Below, piece after piece: positions 1 through 14,200 of a DNA stretch of 64,000 nucleotides. The notes below the pieces were generated by a model. That model saw only the letters and a list, made by a program, of their open reading frames with translations, was not told the DNA's origin and did not search any database. Every line of letters starts with the position of its first letter. Positions within the stretch are counted from its first letter, which is position 1. Source of the DNA: Mytilus edulis. Lineage: Eukaryota; Mollusca; Bivalvia; Mytilida; Mytilidae. The translations under genes were made by a program, and so were the position numbers. The stretch lies in contig NC_092351.1 in assembly GCF_963676685.1 (NCBI RefSeq), positions 37,314,733 through 37,378,732 on the forward strand, written 5' to 3'.

Positions 1-37
1 GTACCTTAATTATTATTTTTTAACAAATTTATAAGCA

Positions 38-178
38 GTGGCGGATCCAGACCTTCTTTTAAGGGGGGGGGCCCGCTCCAGTCACGCTTCAGTGATTCCC
101 TATATAAGCAACCAAATTTTTCCCACAAAAGGGGGGGGGCTCGGGCCCCCCAGGGCCCCCCTGGATCCGCCTATGATA
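38..178. repeat. Short foldback repeat with GGCGGATCCAG ends
   Basis: The ends are inverted copies of GGCGGATCCAG (about 40-50 and 161-171), and the interior has G-rich and C-rich runs that also fold on each other. Flanking ATAAG on both sides could be a target duplication. A related element with GGATCCGCCCC at its end lies at about 19335-19470. No coding capacity is visible. It looks like a MITE-type repeat. Confidence 0.6.
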
Positions 179-729
179 AGAAACTTAAAACATTGACATT
201 GAATATATTATGGACATGAATTTTGAGCTTTAAAAAAAAGTGGAATGAAAATGTTTTTAGAAACTAGTTTGAATATTTTTTTTCTGTAAACAAAACAGTA
301 TTAACAAAGATACCGAACTTCAATGCACTTGAGAACAAAGTAAATAGAGAATTTAGAATAGGCATATAGATAACAATTACATGGTAATGTCTATTGTCTA
401 GATGTTGAGATAAGATTAACAGTCATGTAAATCATGTAACCTTTGATTTTGTGAAGACACCTGGCTCCATGTTGATGTTGATTGGCACCATGGAAGATTT
501 ATAGAGTTACTCCCCTTTGGTGAAATTGCATTCAGCTTCTTGTGGGTTATTGTGCCTTGAATTCCTGAGAAATGTTATATTTCATTCATTTCATAGTTGT
601 ATTATTGGAGCAATTTCCATGTTATTTATATTGACAAGAAAAAACATGAGTGGACACAAAATATGTACATTAAGAGACATTCAATTTAAGACTAGTTGCA
701 AATAACACAGAACTCAAAGTCTTTCTTAT

Positions 730-895
730 GTCAAATATATATGGTAAAATTGAGAATGGAAATGGCGAATGTGTCAAAAAGACACCAACCCAACCATAGA
801 ACCGACAACAGCAGAAGGTCACCAACAGGTCTTCAATGCAGCGAGAAATTCCTGCACCCGGAGCTGTCCTTCAGCTGGCCCCTAGACTTTTGAAA
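730..895 (-). repeat. Interspersed repeat, family R1 (3' part)
   Basis: On the minus strand this matches the ends of the copies at 28905-29160 and 43970-44430. It shares the block reading GTCTCTTTGACACATTC and the CCTCCGGGTGCGGG / TTTCTCGCTGCATTGAA region. The open frame across it (696-893) is repeat sequence, not a gene. Confidence 0.7.
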
Positions 896-1234
896 TTTAT
901 TTCTGTACATACAGTTAACCAACAAATTTTCATGAACAAATTACTTTTGTGATGAATACAATTAGAAAATAAATGAATATATATAAAACTTCCCATATAC
1001 ATTGTATATTAAAGTACTTCAAGAAAATATGAAAATTTATAGTGAAAATATTTCCAATCAAAGTTTACTAGAAAGTGTTAAACATGCACACAACGTATCA
1101 GTAAGAATGAGTTTGTTTACAATTTGCAGCATAATTAAAGTTTGGCTACTATTTCTATGCAATTGTGTATTGATAACCTCCTGGTTTTAACAATAAATAC
1201 TGCAGACATTAGATGCAACATTTTAAGTCAATAG

Positions 1235-1581
1235 CATATAACAGTCTATTATTTGAACTTGGAATTATTTTTAACTATGGAATTTGCTTGATTTCTTGTT
1301 ATTGAAATTTTTAATAAATTCCATGATTATTCTGTACTGAAATGTTCTGTGCTGCGCACAACACTTTCTATTACAAAGAAAATAGTATATTTTCAATAGA
1401 ATGTACTGTGCCGCGCACAACACTATCTAACCAAAATACATTGTATGGAAAGTGTTATTAACCGCTCAAAAGATCATAATACAAAATAAACATGGAATTT
1501 ATAAAAAAATTTAAACACAAGAAATTATGCGAATTCCATAATCAAAAATAATTCCAAGTTCAAATAATAGCCTGTTATATG
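1235..1581. mobile_element. Foldback (MITE-like) element with ~60-bp inverted repeats
   Basis: The first ~50-60 bases (from CATATAACAG at 1235) return as a near-perfect reverse complement ending at 1581. The match runs through the AACTTGGAATTATTTTT block and on to the GGAATT / CAAGAAAT region. The centre has two direct near-repeats containing GCGCACAACACT (about 1355 and 1413). There is no coding capacity. This is a non-autonomous DNA-transposon-like insertion in the cadherin intron. Confidence 0.75.
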
Positions 1582-2072
1582 TACAATTGAGCTCTTCACC
1601 TGATGGACACAATCAACCACTATTGTTTATTCTCAGCATGACAGATCCCTTACATTCTTATGCAATGTTTATAAAAGTTTTGTAAGGAAGTTTGTCTTCA
1701 TAATGTAACTTGCCAAACTTTTCCATACAGCAAACAGTAATACAGACTACTTTAACCTATAATGGTTTACTTTTTAAATTGTTATTTGTATGGAGAGTTG
1801 TCTCATTGGCACTCACACCACACCTTCCTATATCTATCTATAACTTTTTAATCAACTAAAACGACAATGGTAAAATTATTGTCGATTGAGAACAATATTA
1901 TGATGTGACCATGTACTTTCGGCAGACCAAACTGATAGGCACTTGTACAATTTAAGCAGAGAACCATGAAAACTATATAGTTTATATTTGTCATCCTGCA
2001 CTTTATATATGTAGTTTCGTTTGCATCTTTTATGAATGAAAAAGTAAATATTTTTGTAATTTTTTATTTCAG

Positions 2073-2256
2073 GTGTCTGCCTATGATCCAGACTGCAATG
2101 GAAACTCCCAAGTCTCCTATCATCTGGCTAACATGTCACACTCCAGTATTGATGTGTTTAATATCGGACCTACCTCTGGACGATTGTGTGTAGCCAAGAC
2201 TCTGGACTATGAAACACAGAAAATCTATGAGTTTCCTGTTTATGCTACTGATAGTG
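2073..2256 (+). CDS. dchs: Dachsous-like exon 1 of window
   Basis: The acceptor TTTCAG ends at 2072 and the donor GTAAGA starts at 2257. It enters in phase 0 and leaves with one base. It encodes the second half of a cadherin repeat: DPDCNGNSQVSY, then LDYETQKIYEF and ATDSG. The DPDCNGN motif stands in for the usual DxDxGxN. Confidence 0.85.
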
Positions 2257-5200
2257 GTAAGATCAATATATGTAATAGCTATGCCTGAAATATTTGCCAC
2301 TGGACGTTTGGCAAGAAACATGATAGATCAATCATAAAACAATTGATAATCACCCTCTGTGGATTTTTTTATAAGATTAATGGGAACCATTTTAATGTGT
2401 TAAGGTCAACTGCATATTGAAATACAGTTTGTAACAGGCTTGTTAGCAGATTTTGACAAAACCATGAAATTTTATATTAAATATTTTAGATCAACAAAAA
2501 TGGGTTTCTTCTTTAATATACAAAACCACAGTATTATATAAATGATTTTAAAGAAAACACTCAAAAGATTTAGTAATCATGACATTAATAGTGACTAAGG
2601 GCTGTTTAAGTTTTACTATGTAAGGAGGACATACAAGTTATATCTACTGTCTTAATGGGAAATATAATTAAGCATGTATCTTTCTATTATTATCTTTTAA
2701 TATTGTTATCTTTAGATATCAGTCAAATATGTCCTTCCTTTTTCTATTGATAAAAAGACGAGGAAAAAAAACCACAAACAAAAAGATTTTTAATTTATCT
2801 ACAATTAGTTCAATTAAGATTTTGTAGTTGGTAAAATACAGTTTTCATAACAGAGCATGTATATAAAAATGTTACTCAATTTTGAAAATTTCCATATCAG
2901 CATTTTGTCTCCTGTATATTTCTTTTATAAAGTAGCTATTAATAAGATTTGTATTTCGATTACACACAAACCAGATGTGACAATACATTCATCTGGGGAT
3001 TACACATATTTGATGTGAAAACAACAGAATTTATGCTCATTTGTTCCATTTTTTGATAAAATATACATAAATGTCAATGTTTAATCAACACTTGATTAAG
3101 TAATAATTTCTAATTGGTTTATTTTGTATCTGTCTGATTAAAAAATACCTCAAAGTGGGTCAGCTATATTTATCCTTTTTCTAATTTTGAAAGGGTTTTT
3201 CAAGTTGACCAAAATTATTTTATGCAAGAATATTGAAGAGTAATGAGAAATCTGGTATTAATCCAGTAAAATATGAATGAAAGGAAATAGTAGGGCAGGC
3301 CCGTAGCCAGGAATTTCCAAGGGGGGTTCGTTGGACTCATGAACTCGACTTAAACAGTCACAATTTGAACAAAACGTTGACTTTAACAGTGCTTATTTGA
3401 TTTCAAGGGGGGGTTCGGACGGGGGATTCGTCCGAACCCCCCGAACCCCCTGGCTACTGGTATGGTAGGGTATACTTCAAGGAGACCGTAATCTAACAAC
3501 ACAATTAAAAAAATTGTATTTGTGGTCAATTTGTTGGCTACCTTTTATACTTACAGTAAATAAAGTCTATGGTATTCAACTCCTATTGATAGCTGCAAGA
3601 CTTTTCTGATCCCAACAAACTAAAATATCCAAATTAAAGCACAAAAAAAAAATCTTGTATTTTGTAACATTTTAATGCTATATATATGTCTATTTACTAC
3701 AGAAAGGAAATTTTTTTATGCTCACCCATGTACATATGCTTATTTAAAAAAAATGATCTTTGACTTCAGGTGGATTAGATAGTTCTGTAATCGTCAGCAT
3801 CACCATCGAGGATGTTAATGACAATCATCCACAGTTTTATCCACTAAACTACAGTACAAATGTCAATGTCAACTTACGGCCAGGACAAGACATCATCACG
3901 GTTCAGGCTAGAGACGAAGACAGTGGTAACTTCAGTGCTATACAGTATAGCATAGCTGGTGGCAATGATGACAATCTCTTCTCTGTAGACAGGTACTCAG
4001 GTAAGTTTCTCTCTAGACAGGTACTCACGTAAGATTTTAATGAAAGTGAATTCTTTAAGATAGATGGAACTATTTGTATTGGCTTTATGCCAGCCAGCCG
4101 TATTGTTATGGAATGATTTATTACGTCATGGTGGACAATCCTTTCACACACTTGACTAAACTTCAGGCAAAAGTAATAGATGTTGTAAAGCAATGTTACT
4201 TCTGTCATTAACAGAATAAAGAAAATTAACGCTACAATAAATATAGTATGAAATTTAAGTCTCGGAAATTTAATATGATGAGAGACCAATTGCTACTATT
4301 TGACTTTGGTAGGAAACTTTGGACTTGCATCTTTTCATGAATTTTGGTAACTTATTTCAATGTCAAATTGTTTATATTTTGCCCTGTTCAAGCATATTTC
4401 ATTCTTTTGAAATCATGTAACAGAAAAAATTAAAATGAAATAACATCTCTCCATTAGTCATTATACATGTTACAAAGAAAAGCTATTAATGACAACGAGA
4501 AACAATTGCTAATAAAGAATTAATGACAGGATGTAGAAATCAAATTTGTGCATATGCAGTTAAAATAAAGGACAAATCATTTTGAACAAATTTCCAGTAA
4601 AATGAAAATTGTTTTTGATACTAAAGTTGGTATTTTTGATATTCATAGCTATTCCTAAAGTAGAAATGGTATGCGTCTTTTTTAAGTGCTTTGTCATTAA
4701 ACTGAAATTCTTTTGTCAACTTCCTGTGACGAAGTTCGAGGAGTAAGAATGTATAAAATCATCTTGTTAAAAATATTAACGATTAATCAATAAAATCTAC
4801 CATTGAATGCTTGAATTTTTTTTCACAAATATTGTTTTGTGCAGTATAAAATCATCTTTCATATTCATGACATGGCTGAATGAATATAACTATAGAATAC
4901 CTTTGCATGTAGATAATTTGGATCATATAAAGTTATATTCAGTGAATTGAGTACACAATTCAAATACGAATTATATTGATAGCAATAAAACTATATAAGT
5001 CGTTAGAAATAAGTGTCGTACAAACATTAGTTTGTGATGTATGTGACCATCTGTCTAAAATTATCACCCAAAACTTGTAAATTTTATGAAGTTATATATC
5101 TTATAAAAACTTTAAATGTTTTATTGCTCATAAAAATTTGAAAAAGTAAAAACGTTTTAAGTTTCATCTATTTGTAAAGATTTATTCTTGTTAAATTTAC

Positions 5201-8200
5201 AACTAACAGAACATTAAATGTGTTTCTTTGTATAAATATGGATATATTAAAACATTTTCAAAATGTAACTGTTTAAAGAAAGATTCCAGGCATTGTTTCG
5301 TCAAATCCACCTTGTCCAAAGTGATGATTTCAGTGCATAATATATTATATGCAAATAAGAAAAAAAAGAACATTTAGCATTAATGTTTAAATAACTGATT
5401 AATTTCATGATAAAGATTAATCTTTTAGTCTAACCAAATTCGGTTGAAATAATGATTTCATTTTGCAAATTCCACTCCTAATCCGTCAAAAGTGATCTTC
5501 TGGATCTGAGAACATAAATCAGAAGGTAATTTGCCATCTAGATGATTTTTAGTGTTTCATGTTTGTAGCATACTTTTTTCAGTACCTTAAATCTCCTTCC
5601 ATATTACTATTTTTATAGTATATTTAAGTTTCTCAATCCTGATATCAAAATAAGGAGATGTGGTATGATTGCCAATGAAACATTTATCCAACAAAGTTCA
5701 AATAAAGTGGATGTATGCAATGAAAGGCAACCGTACAGCCTTCAACAATGAGAAAAAACTATACTGTATAAGAATAACCTTACAGAATGATTATCTTGGA
5801 TTGGATGAGAGTTTGGTAATGATTTTAAGTAAAATACCATTTACCTACTGCTATTTATTTTATATGTATCTTAATATTAGTAACAATATCATTTTATTTT
5901 TCAGGCAAGGTGACCTTGATAAATGCTCTACCACAGACAGAGAAGCAATACATTCTACAAATCAGTGCCCTTGATGGTGGTGGTCTCAGTGCCTCCCAAC
6001 CAGCTACCATAAATATCAGTGTCACAGGGGCCAATTCCCATCCACCTGTGTTCAACCAGGCTACATATAGATTCTCTGTAGAGGAGATTGTACCAATTGG
6101 TACCACTGTTGGTAGTGTTTCAGCCACTGTACCCTCAGCTGGAAACAGTCCTGATATTTTATATACCATTGCTTCCGGTAACATCCATAATTTCTTCACA
6201 ATTAATCAACAGACAGGGGAGATAAAAACAAGAGTTTCAAGACTACAACATCATCTGTATCCATCTGTTCTGTTAGAAGTCAAGGCTGAGGCTGGCATCC
6301 TTCCTGTTTATGGTTCTGCTCAGGTATTATTATTGACCTATTAATTACCAGATTATTTAAAGAATTTAACAGCTAAAAACATGCTTCCATTCAGTTGCTG
6401 TAGCTTTAATGTTGTCCTCACATTTATTATGCTGTCTCATTGATAATAACCCAATACTTCATATCTTGTTCATTTATATGATTTCTTGAAAGGGTATTGT
6501 ATTGTTATAGTACAGTTCCAAAATAATACTACATCATTACAAAGTTCAGTATATTTTTTATAACAGCAAAGATGTATTTAAGCACAAATAAATTCAGTGA
6601 CATTATTAATTTAGTTGGCAGAATTATGTTTTGATTTTTTTTTTACCTTATTCCAATAAACAGAACAACGACAGTTAACACACAAAGAGAATTTATTGAA
6701 ATACAGACATAATTCTACCAAAAAATACCATGTTTGATATATGATAAAAATTAGAAATACTTTTATTGTTTGGAATATTGAGTTCATGTATGAAGTACTC
6801 ATGAATTACTTTTATTTTAGGTGAATATTACAATCTCAGATGTGAACGACCATGCACCACAGTTTATCAGCACATCAATTGAAATCACTGTGTTTGAGGA
6901 TCAGGATCTCACCACAACAATCTACATGGCCCGTGCCACTGATGACGACAGCGGACTAAATGGAACAGTCCATTATGGACTCTCGGTGAATCCTCAAAAC
7001 ACTTTCGCAATCAATACCATCAGTGGTGAGATCAGATTACGTACAGCATTGGATTATGAAAACAAAACAGAATATGTGATAATTGTCAATGCTTTTGACC
7101 AGGGGATACCCTCTTTGAGTTCAAATTTAACACTGAAGGTCAAAGTTTCTAATGTCAACGACAATCCACCAATTTTCACGAAATTGGAATACTTACAAGA
7201 TGTGAAAGAAACAACGGCAATGGATACAGGAATTTTAGAAGTTACTGCCATGGACGCTGACAACGATCAGGTGACATACACTTTATTAAATGAGGATTCT
7301 GGGATGTTTGGAATTCATGGTGGAAGTGGACAAAGTGGGTACATTTATCTTCGGTCTGAGTTAGATCGTGAAACAAGGGATACATATACATTCACCGTAC
7401 AGGCAAGGGACAACGGTAAACAAACAATTCGTTCTGCAACAGCTAAAGTCAAAATTACTGTTACGGATGCTAATGATAACAATCCTATATTTTCACAGTC
7501 TGCCTATGTGTTTAAAATACAAGAAAATAATGGTGGTTCCACTGTAGTAGGCAAGGTCACAGCTACTGATAGAGATATAGGTAATAATTCAAAACTGGAA
7601 TATTCTATTATTGACCAGGTCAGTGATTTTAGCATTAATCCGTTTCTTGGTGAAATATCCACCACTAAAACACTAGACAGAGAAGCTCTAAAAGATAAAG
7701 ATTATCAGCTTAAATTTTCTGTACAAGTAGTGGATCATGGCAATCCACCAAGAAGCCATATCTCCCATGTAACTGTAAAGGTTGAAGATGTCAACGATAA
7801 TCCGCCAAAGATCCTGAACCAACTGCCATTGGAAGAGTTTGTAGACGAGAACAGAATGAAAGGAACAGTAGTGATCAAGATTCTAGCTGATGATCCAGAT
7901 AATGCTGAGAATGGCACTGTTATGTTCATGTTTGATCCAGGTAGGTTTATCCTAACTGTTAAAATCTTTAGGAAAGCTTAAAAAAATACATGACTGTATT
8001 GTAGGTTCATTTGTTTCTATGGATTGATACTTTTTAAGTGCACCAGTATAAGAAATAAGGGAAAAGATTGAAAAAAAATGCATTTAAAGTGTGACTTGCA
8101 TTATTAATTGCAGAATTGAATAATGAATTTTGTCTTGATTAATAATCGAATTCTAGTCTAATACAACCCACGAACATAATGAATACACTAACATGTCAAT

Positions 8201-11200
8201 TAATGAGTTCAGAATACAGTAGCATAAGTATAATGTCACTATTTAATAATAGCATTAAACTAATATATTCTTTGCAGAATTTGTCAGGTTTCAGATCATT
8301 TCACCCTGTTGAGGAAAGTTAACAAATACACACAGAAGCGAAATGTTAAACTACTGAAATAAGTCTACTGTTCTTTATAAATTCATTTTTATGCCCATTT
8401 ATGGACATTATGTTTTCTGGTCTATGCGTCTGTCCATTCGTCCGCTCGTCCCGCTTCAGGTTAAAGTTTTTGGTCGAGGTAGTGTTGGATGAAGTTGAAG
8501 TCAAATCCACTTGAAACTTAGTAAACATGTTCCCTATGAAATAATCGTTCTAATTCAATGCCAAATTAGAAATTTTATCCCATTTTCACGGTCCACTGAA
8601 CATAGAAAATGATAGTGTGGATGGGTCATCCGTGTACTTGGGACACATTCTTGTTTGAAGTCATATTTCAAATATCTGTGATATCAAATTTGGATGCTAA
8701 ATCAACATCAACAGTGGTCAATGGGATCTCCTAAAGTTATTCTATTAGAATTGGGAAGGAGAGTCTTCATTGTATGCTCTGAATTTTTTTAGTCTTGGAA
8801 AATACTTGGGAGAACACTGGTTCCATTATGAATAAGCAGAAATTTGCTTATTTTCTGATTCAAGCATTTTTAGTTTAAGTATAATGCTCTGATATATTGA
8901 TTCCAATTGAATTATTGCTTTAAAAACATAATTTTGATTTTGATTTTTGTTGATACATACTCTCTGTTTATAACCTTTACAGCTAGTGACCAGGAGTCAT
9001 TGAGAAACTTTGAAATCCATCCAACAACAGGATTAATAACCACAGCTGAAGTATTGGACTATGAGAGCAGAATGGTATACATGTTAAAGATCATAGCCAG
9101 AGACAATGGAAATCCTCAAAGAGAAAACAAGACAGATATAACTATTCGTGTCAGAGATGATAATGATGAAACACCCATTTTCCCTAGTGAGAATAAAACT
9201 TTCGAAATTTTAGAAAACACCCCTGTGGGTTCAGTGATTGCCACCGTAAAGGCTTTTGACAAAGATTCTGGTGAAAATGGAAGAGTTTCATACTACTTGG
9301 TAGAAGGTAATGTTTTTGGCTTGTTCTCTGTGAATATCTCAACTGGAGAGATCTATTGTGTACGAGAAATCGACTACGAGGAATCCTCCTCTCATACTAT
9401 TGGAATCAAAGCTATTGATAATGGAATTTATAACCCTAAAAGTTCTGTGATTAGTGTTTTGATTAAAGTGATCGATTTAAATGACAACCCACCAGAGTTT
9501 GAATTCGATCCCGTTGTAATGAAAAAGAGAGAAAACTTGCCTGTTGGGCAAATTGTTTATCAATTTACCGCTACCGATAGTGATTCTGGTGACAACGGAA
9601 CAGTGTATTATTCCTTGAAAGATCAAAATCCAAATTTAGACCTGCTCGAACTAGAAAGCATGACTGGAACGCTGAGGGTAAAGAAAAATATAGATTACGA
9701 AACTGTCCACCAAATTTCAATGGTTGTTGAAGCTCATGATGGCTGCCCAACTGATGGATGTCGGGAAAAGACAGCAGTTTCAGTCTGGTTATTTATTGAA
9801 GATGAAAATGACAATAGTCCAATATTTAATTCCTATGCACCAATCAACATCAAGGAAAATGAAGCTGTAGGATATAGGATTATTTATGTTGTGGCTACTG
9901 ACCTTGACAGTGGAATCAATGGTCATGTTATGTACAGCATTGCTGGGGGTAATGATGAAGGAAAATTTCAAATAAACTCTCAATCAGGTAATTATATTGA
10001 AATTACAAATATGTTTTATCATTGTTTATAAACAAGATTACTTTATTTTGATCATTTGATCACAAATGTCTGAAAGTTTTTTCTCTTCAAAGGTTCTAAG
10101 TGGTTTTCTTATTTTCATCTCATTTGCATCTACTTGTAAAAAAAGGATTTCATATTCATGTAACAGAAAATTTATTTTGAGAGATATAGATATAAGAAGA
10201 TTTGATATGAGTGCCAATGAGACAACTTTCGATCTAATTCAAAATTTGTAAAAGTAAACCATTGAAGGTTAAACACAGAGCCATGGCTACAGCAAGCTAA
10301 ATAAAATGTCCTGAAAAATGACTACTGTATAACAATTCAAACAGAAAAACCAACAGTCTTATCTATATAAAAACAAGAAACACATCTGAAAAATTGAATT
10401 AAAAAATAAATGTTTTTCTCTTCCATCTCCAGGACTTCTCTCAATCCAGTCTGCCCTAGACAGGGAAGAGAAATCTCAATATATATTAAATCTGATGGCC
10501 AGAGATGAAGGGGTGACACCAAGGACAGCATACACCAGTCTCACTATCAAGGTCGTTGATGTCAATGACAACAAGCCTGTGTTCCAGAAGTCAACATACA
10601 GTGGTGTTGTTACAGAAAATAATGGCGGAGGAGATTTTATACTCGTCATCAGTGCTAATGATCAGGATACTGGTAGGTGGAATATGTAGAAATAAGAAGA
10701 TGTGGTGTTAGTGCCAATGAGACAAATCTCCATCTAAGTCACAATGTGTGAAAAGTAAACCATTATAGATGAAAGTACGGCCTTCAACATGGAGCATTGA
10801 CTTAAAATGGTTTACGATATGCTGTAATATAAATGCATCTGTATCATGGAAGTTTTAAAAGAACAGCATGAAGATATCAAGAACTTGAAAAAAATCATGA
10901 GTTAACAAATTACACAACACTATTCCCATAAAGAAAAATTATAGATGGACAAACAAAATCTAACTCTACTCAGAAATCGTAAAGATTGACAAATGCATAC
11001 TCCACCAAAAAATTAAGGATGAACTGATTTACTCTGGAAGGGTAAAAAAATGATCCACATGATCATTTGATCATTGAAAAGTCTAAATGGCATGTGACTT
11101 CATAGCTATTTTTCAAACTTCGGGAACCATGTCTAGTGAGTAGAGAATGGAAAAACCTCCACATATGAACCTAAGGTATTAAACATTAAGAGTACTCCTT

Positions 11201-14200
11201 GAATTGACCATCAGCTGAAAAAAGATAGAAGAAATCAAAAAATTTAAAACAATTCTAAGGAAAAAGAACATAAACATGAACGACTTTTTTCCACTTTTTG
11301 TGAAATCCATAAATTGTCTCGTATCATCCCAAAACAGTTGTCCTGCATGAACTTGAAATAGAATTCCTTTAGGTTATTTATCAAAATAATTAAAGTATCA
11401 AAAGAGTTATAAATGTGTATGTATTTTCTATTCTAGGAGATAACAGCAAACTGACATATTCTTTACCAAAGGGTGTTGCAAATGACAGATTTGTTCTGGA
11501 TCCCAACACTGGACATTTAACAGCAACTGGTACCCTTGATAGAGAAGAACAGAGCTCATATGTACTTACAGGTAATAAAAAATAAGATGGACAGTCCTTC
11601 TATGCTATCTTTCTTATAATGTAAGTTCAGAAATTATTGCGAGGTTTTTATTTTTGCGAAAAATGCGACAGAGTTGTAAACACAATAATTTCAACTCTCA
11701 TTTTAAAATATTTTATATGAAACAGGATTTTTCTCAACATTGTAAAAATTAAAATCGCATTTAAGTCTTAAATGGCAAAATCGCAATAATAAATGCATGC
11801 AATAATTTCTGAATTTACATGTAGTATGTTACGTATAACCCCTGAATCCAATATGAAATATTTAATGAACTATTTCAAACTAACTCAAAAGTCTCAAACC
11901 AGAGTCTTGTGTGTTTTTTTGTGTTTTCTGAAAATGAAAAGTAAGAATTTACTGGTATGAATGATTGCAAGAACTCTTCAATTTGCTAAATTGTCATTAA
12001 TTGTCATGTCCTCATTGCATTTAAAAATTGACAATATGATTCCTTTCAGCAAGAAATTTAAATGTAACATTTATTTTTCAAAACCAGATATTTAAACCAA
12101 AAATTACTTTGTGAGGAAATATATTAATTTTAGATGTTGTATGATTTATCATTACAAATTGGGATGTCTAGGAAGACAGATTTTATCTTATTAAAGTTTT
12201 TTATTTAACCCAATAAATTGTCATTTAAGTTAGAGATACTAATCTTCATTTCTTTTATAGCCAATAAAACATTTTACTGATTACTTGATAAAAGGTACAT
12301 GTGCAGATGTTCCCAATCATGATTTGAAATATTTAAACATTTATGTAATCACAATTTAAAAATTGTTTGTTAAGTGTAGACTTGATTAAAAAATGTCTAA
12401 TGTCAGAAATTCAAGTATTCTGAATCATTCAGACACAAATTTAAATGAATGCAATTTAAATGAACGACATGTTTTAGTTTCAAACAATTGATGACGTACA
12501 CTGTTTCATTCAAATAAATACAAATATGAAAACAATTTTCTTTTGCACAATGCAGAATTTGTTTTAAAAAGAAATCACTCGACTGAATCACATTAAAGTT
12601 TTAAAATGGTGAATGATTAATATTAATCAAAGATAATTTAATGTATTTTCACTCTGAAAACTGATCAAGGAAATAAAATAAATAAGGAATCATTCAATTT
12701 AAATTTCTCTCTAATGACACAGCATTTTCCATACACTAAATAAAAACTTAGAATTGAACTTTAATTGACATTCCAATAACCCAAATGGCATGTTTTGAAT
12801 ATTTTTTAGATTTCAAAAATTCAAATTGATATTTAGCTATATGTTTTTAACATTCTCAGATAGTAGTATTTGATAAAAAAAAGAAAAAGAAAAAAAGTGT
12901 TGAATCTACAATAATAACATAAATCATGAGTTTGAATTTGACGTGAATCTGTTGATTTTTCAGCTTTTGTCCAAGACCATGGAAATCCTTCTCTGTATGA
13001 AGCAACTACTATTATCATAAATGTTCAAGATCAGAATGATAACTCACCAGTCTTTGAGGAGTCACAGATTACTATAGATATCCCAGAGAATGCTGGACAA
13101 CAGAGCTTGCAGAAGATACTGGCTCATGATAAAGACGATGGAGATAATGGCAAAATATTCTATACTATCGATGGTATGTCATTGTTTGTATAATGTTTTT
13201 TTTATTTTTCTGAATTTTGGAAAGGAAGGAGTTTCCTGAAAACATACCATTTTATACATCCTATTGAAAGAGTAAAAATTGGCATCATTTGGCCCCCAAA
13301 ATTACAGAAAAACTGATTTAACCAATTTGTTTGTATTTTTTCAATTAAAGGTTCATATAGAAGCTACCCTTCTCAAAAGAATTATCTTTTATAGAAATTC
13401 CTAGCTAAATTCTTGTATTATATTTTTCGATAATCACAAATATATTTTATTTTGTAGCTGGAAACACAGGTAATGCTTTTGAAATAGATAGTGAGACAGG
13501 AGAACTTACCTGTAATTCTCTAGACAGGGAAGCAGTTTCTAGATACAACTTAACCATTGGTGCCCGTGACCAGGGACAAACAAGTCGTAAAGCCACCTGT
13601 TTGGTCATTGTACATGTGCTTGATGTGAATGATAATGCCCCTTCTTTTGCCAAGGACAGTTACGGCCATAATATTCCAGAAGATATTGCTGTAGGGTCAA
13701 CAGTTTTATTGGTGTCGGCCATGGATATTGACCAGGGAGACAATGCCAAGGTCACATATTCCCTTGGTAACGATACAGAAGGACAGTTCCAGATAAACAG
13801 TGTTTCAGGGGAGATAATCACAAGTCGGTAAGTCAAATTTAAGAGTTTTAGTTTGTGCCATTTCAACATTCCACATGGAGCATTAAAACATAGAAAGAAA
13901 CCAACAAGTACAGAGTAAAATCAAGAACAAGGCAGACAGTTTTTCCAACTTTATTTTCTGAAAGTAAATTAAGTTATTGATACATTACAATCTGAAAGAT
14001 TTTTTTCACAAACTGATTTTGTATATTTGGACAGTGCTATATTAAAAGAGAATATATAATGTAGAGTGAAATCAAAGTATGGAATCATACTGAATATGCA
14101 TGAAGTATCTGTCACTGGACATTAAGAGAAAAAATATTCAGTTCATAGTATGGGTATAAACTTGATAGTGTTTATCGATTTTGTTCTATCACATTTAATC

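Larger units (their letters stand above)
1..2072. other. Intron of the dachsous-like gene (upstream of first visible exon)
   Basis: I see no cadherin-coding stretch here. The exon at 2073 starts in the middle of a cadherin repeat and needs an upstream exon ending in phase 0, so this stretch is read as intron. It contains a foldback repeat at 38-178, a mussel interspersed repeat at about 730-895, a 347-bp inverted-repeat element at 1235-1581 and a short repeat fragment at 1785-1832. The short open frames are AT-rich noise or repeat sequence. Confidence 0.7.

Noticed and set aside
696..893. 65-residue frame near the window start
   Set aside because: It falls in an R1 repeat copy and shows no cadherin features.
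4001..4032. Extension of cadherin exon 2 past 4000, which repeats TCTCTAGACAGGTACTCA
   Set aside because: A GTAAGT donor at 4001 and the perfect join to exon 3 (YSGKVTL) decide the end. The following near-copy of the exon end, with its own GTAAGA, is probably a small duplication.
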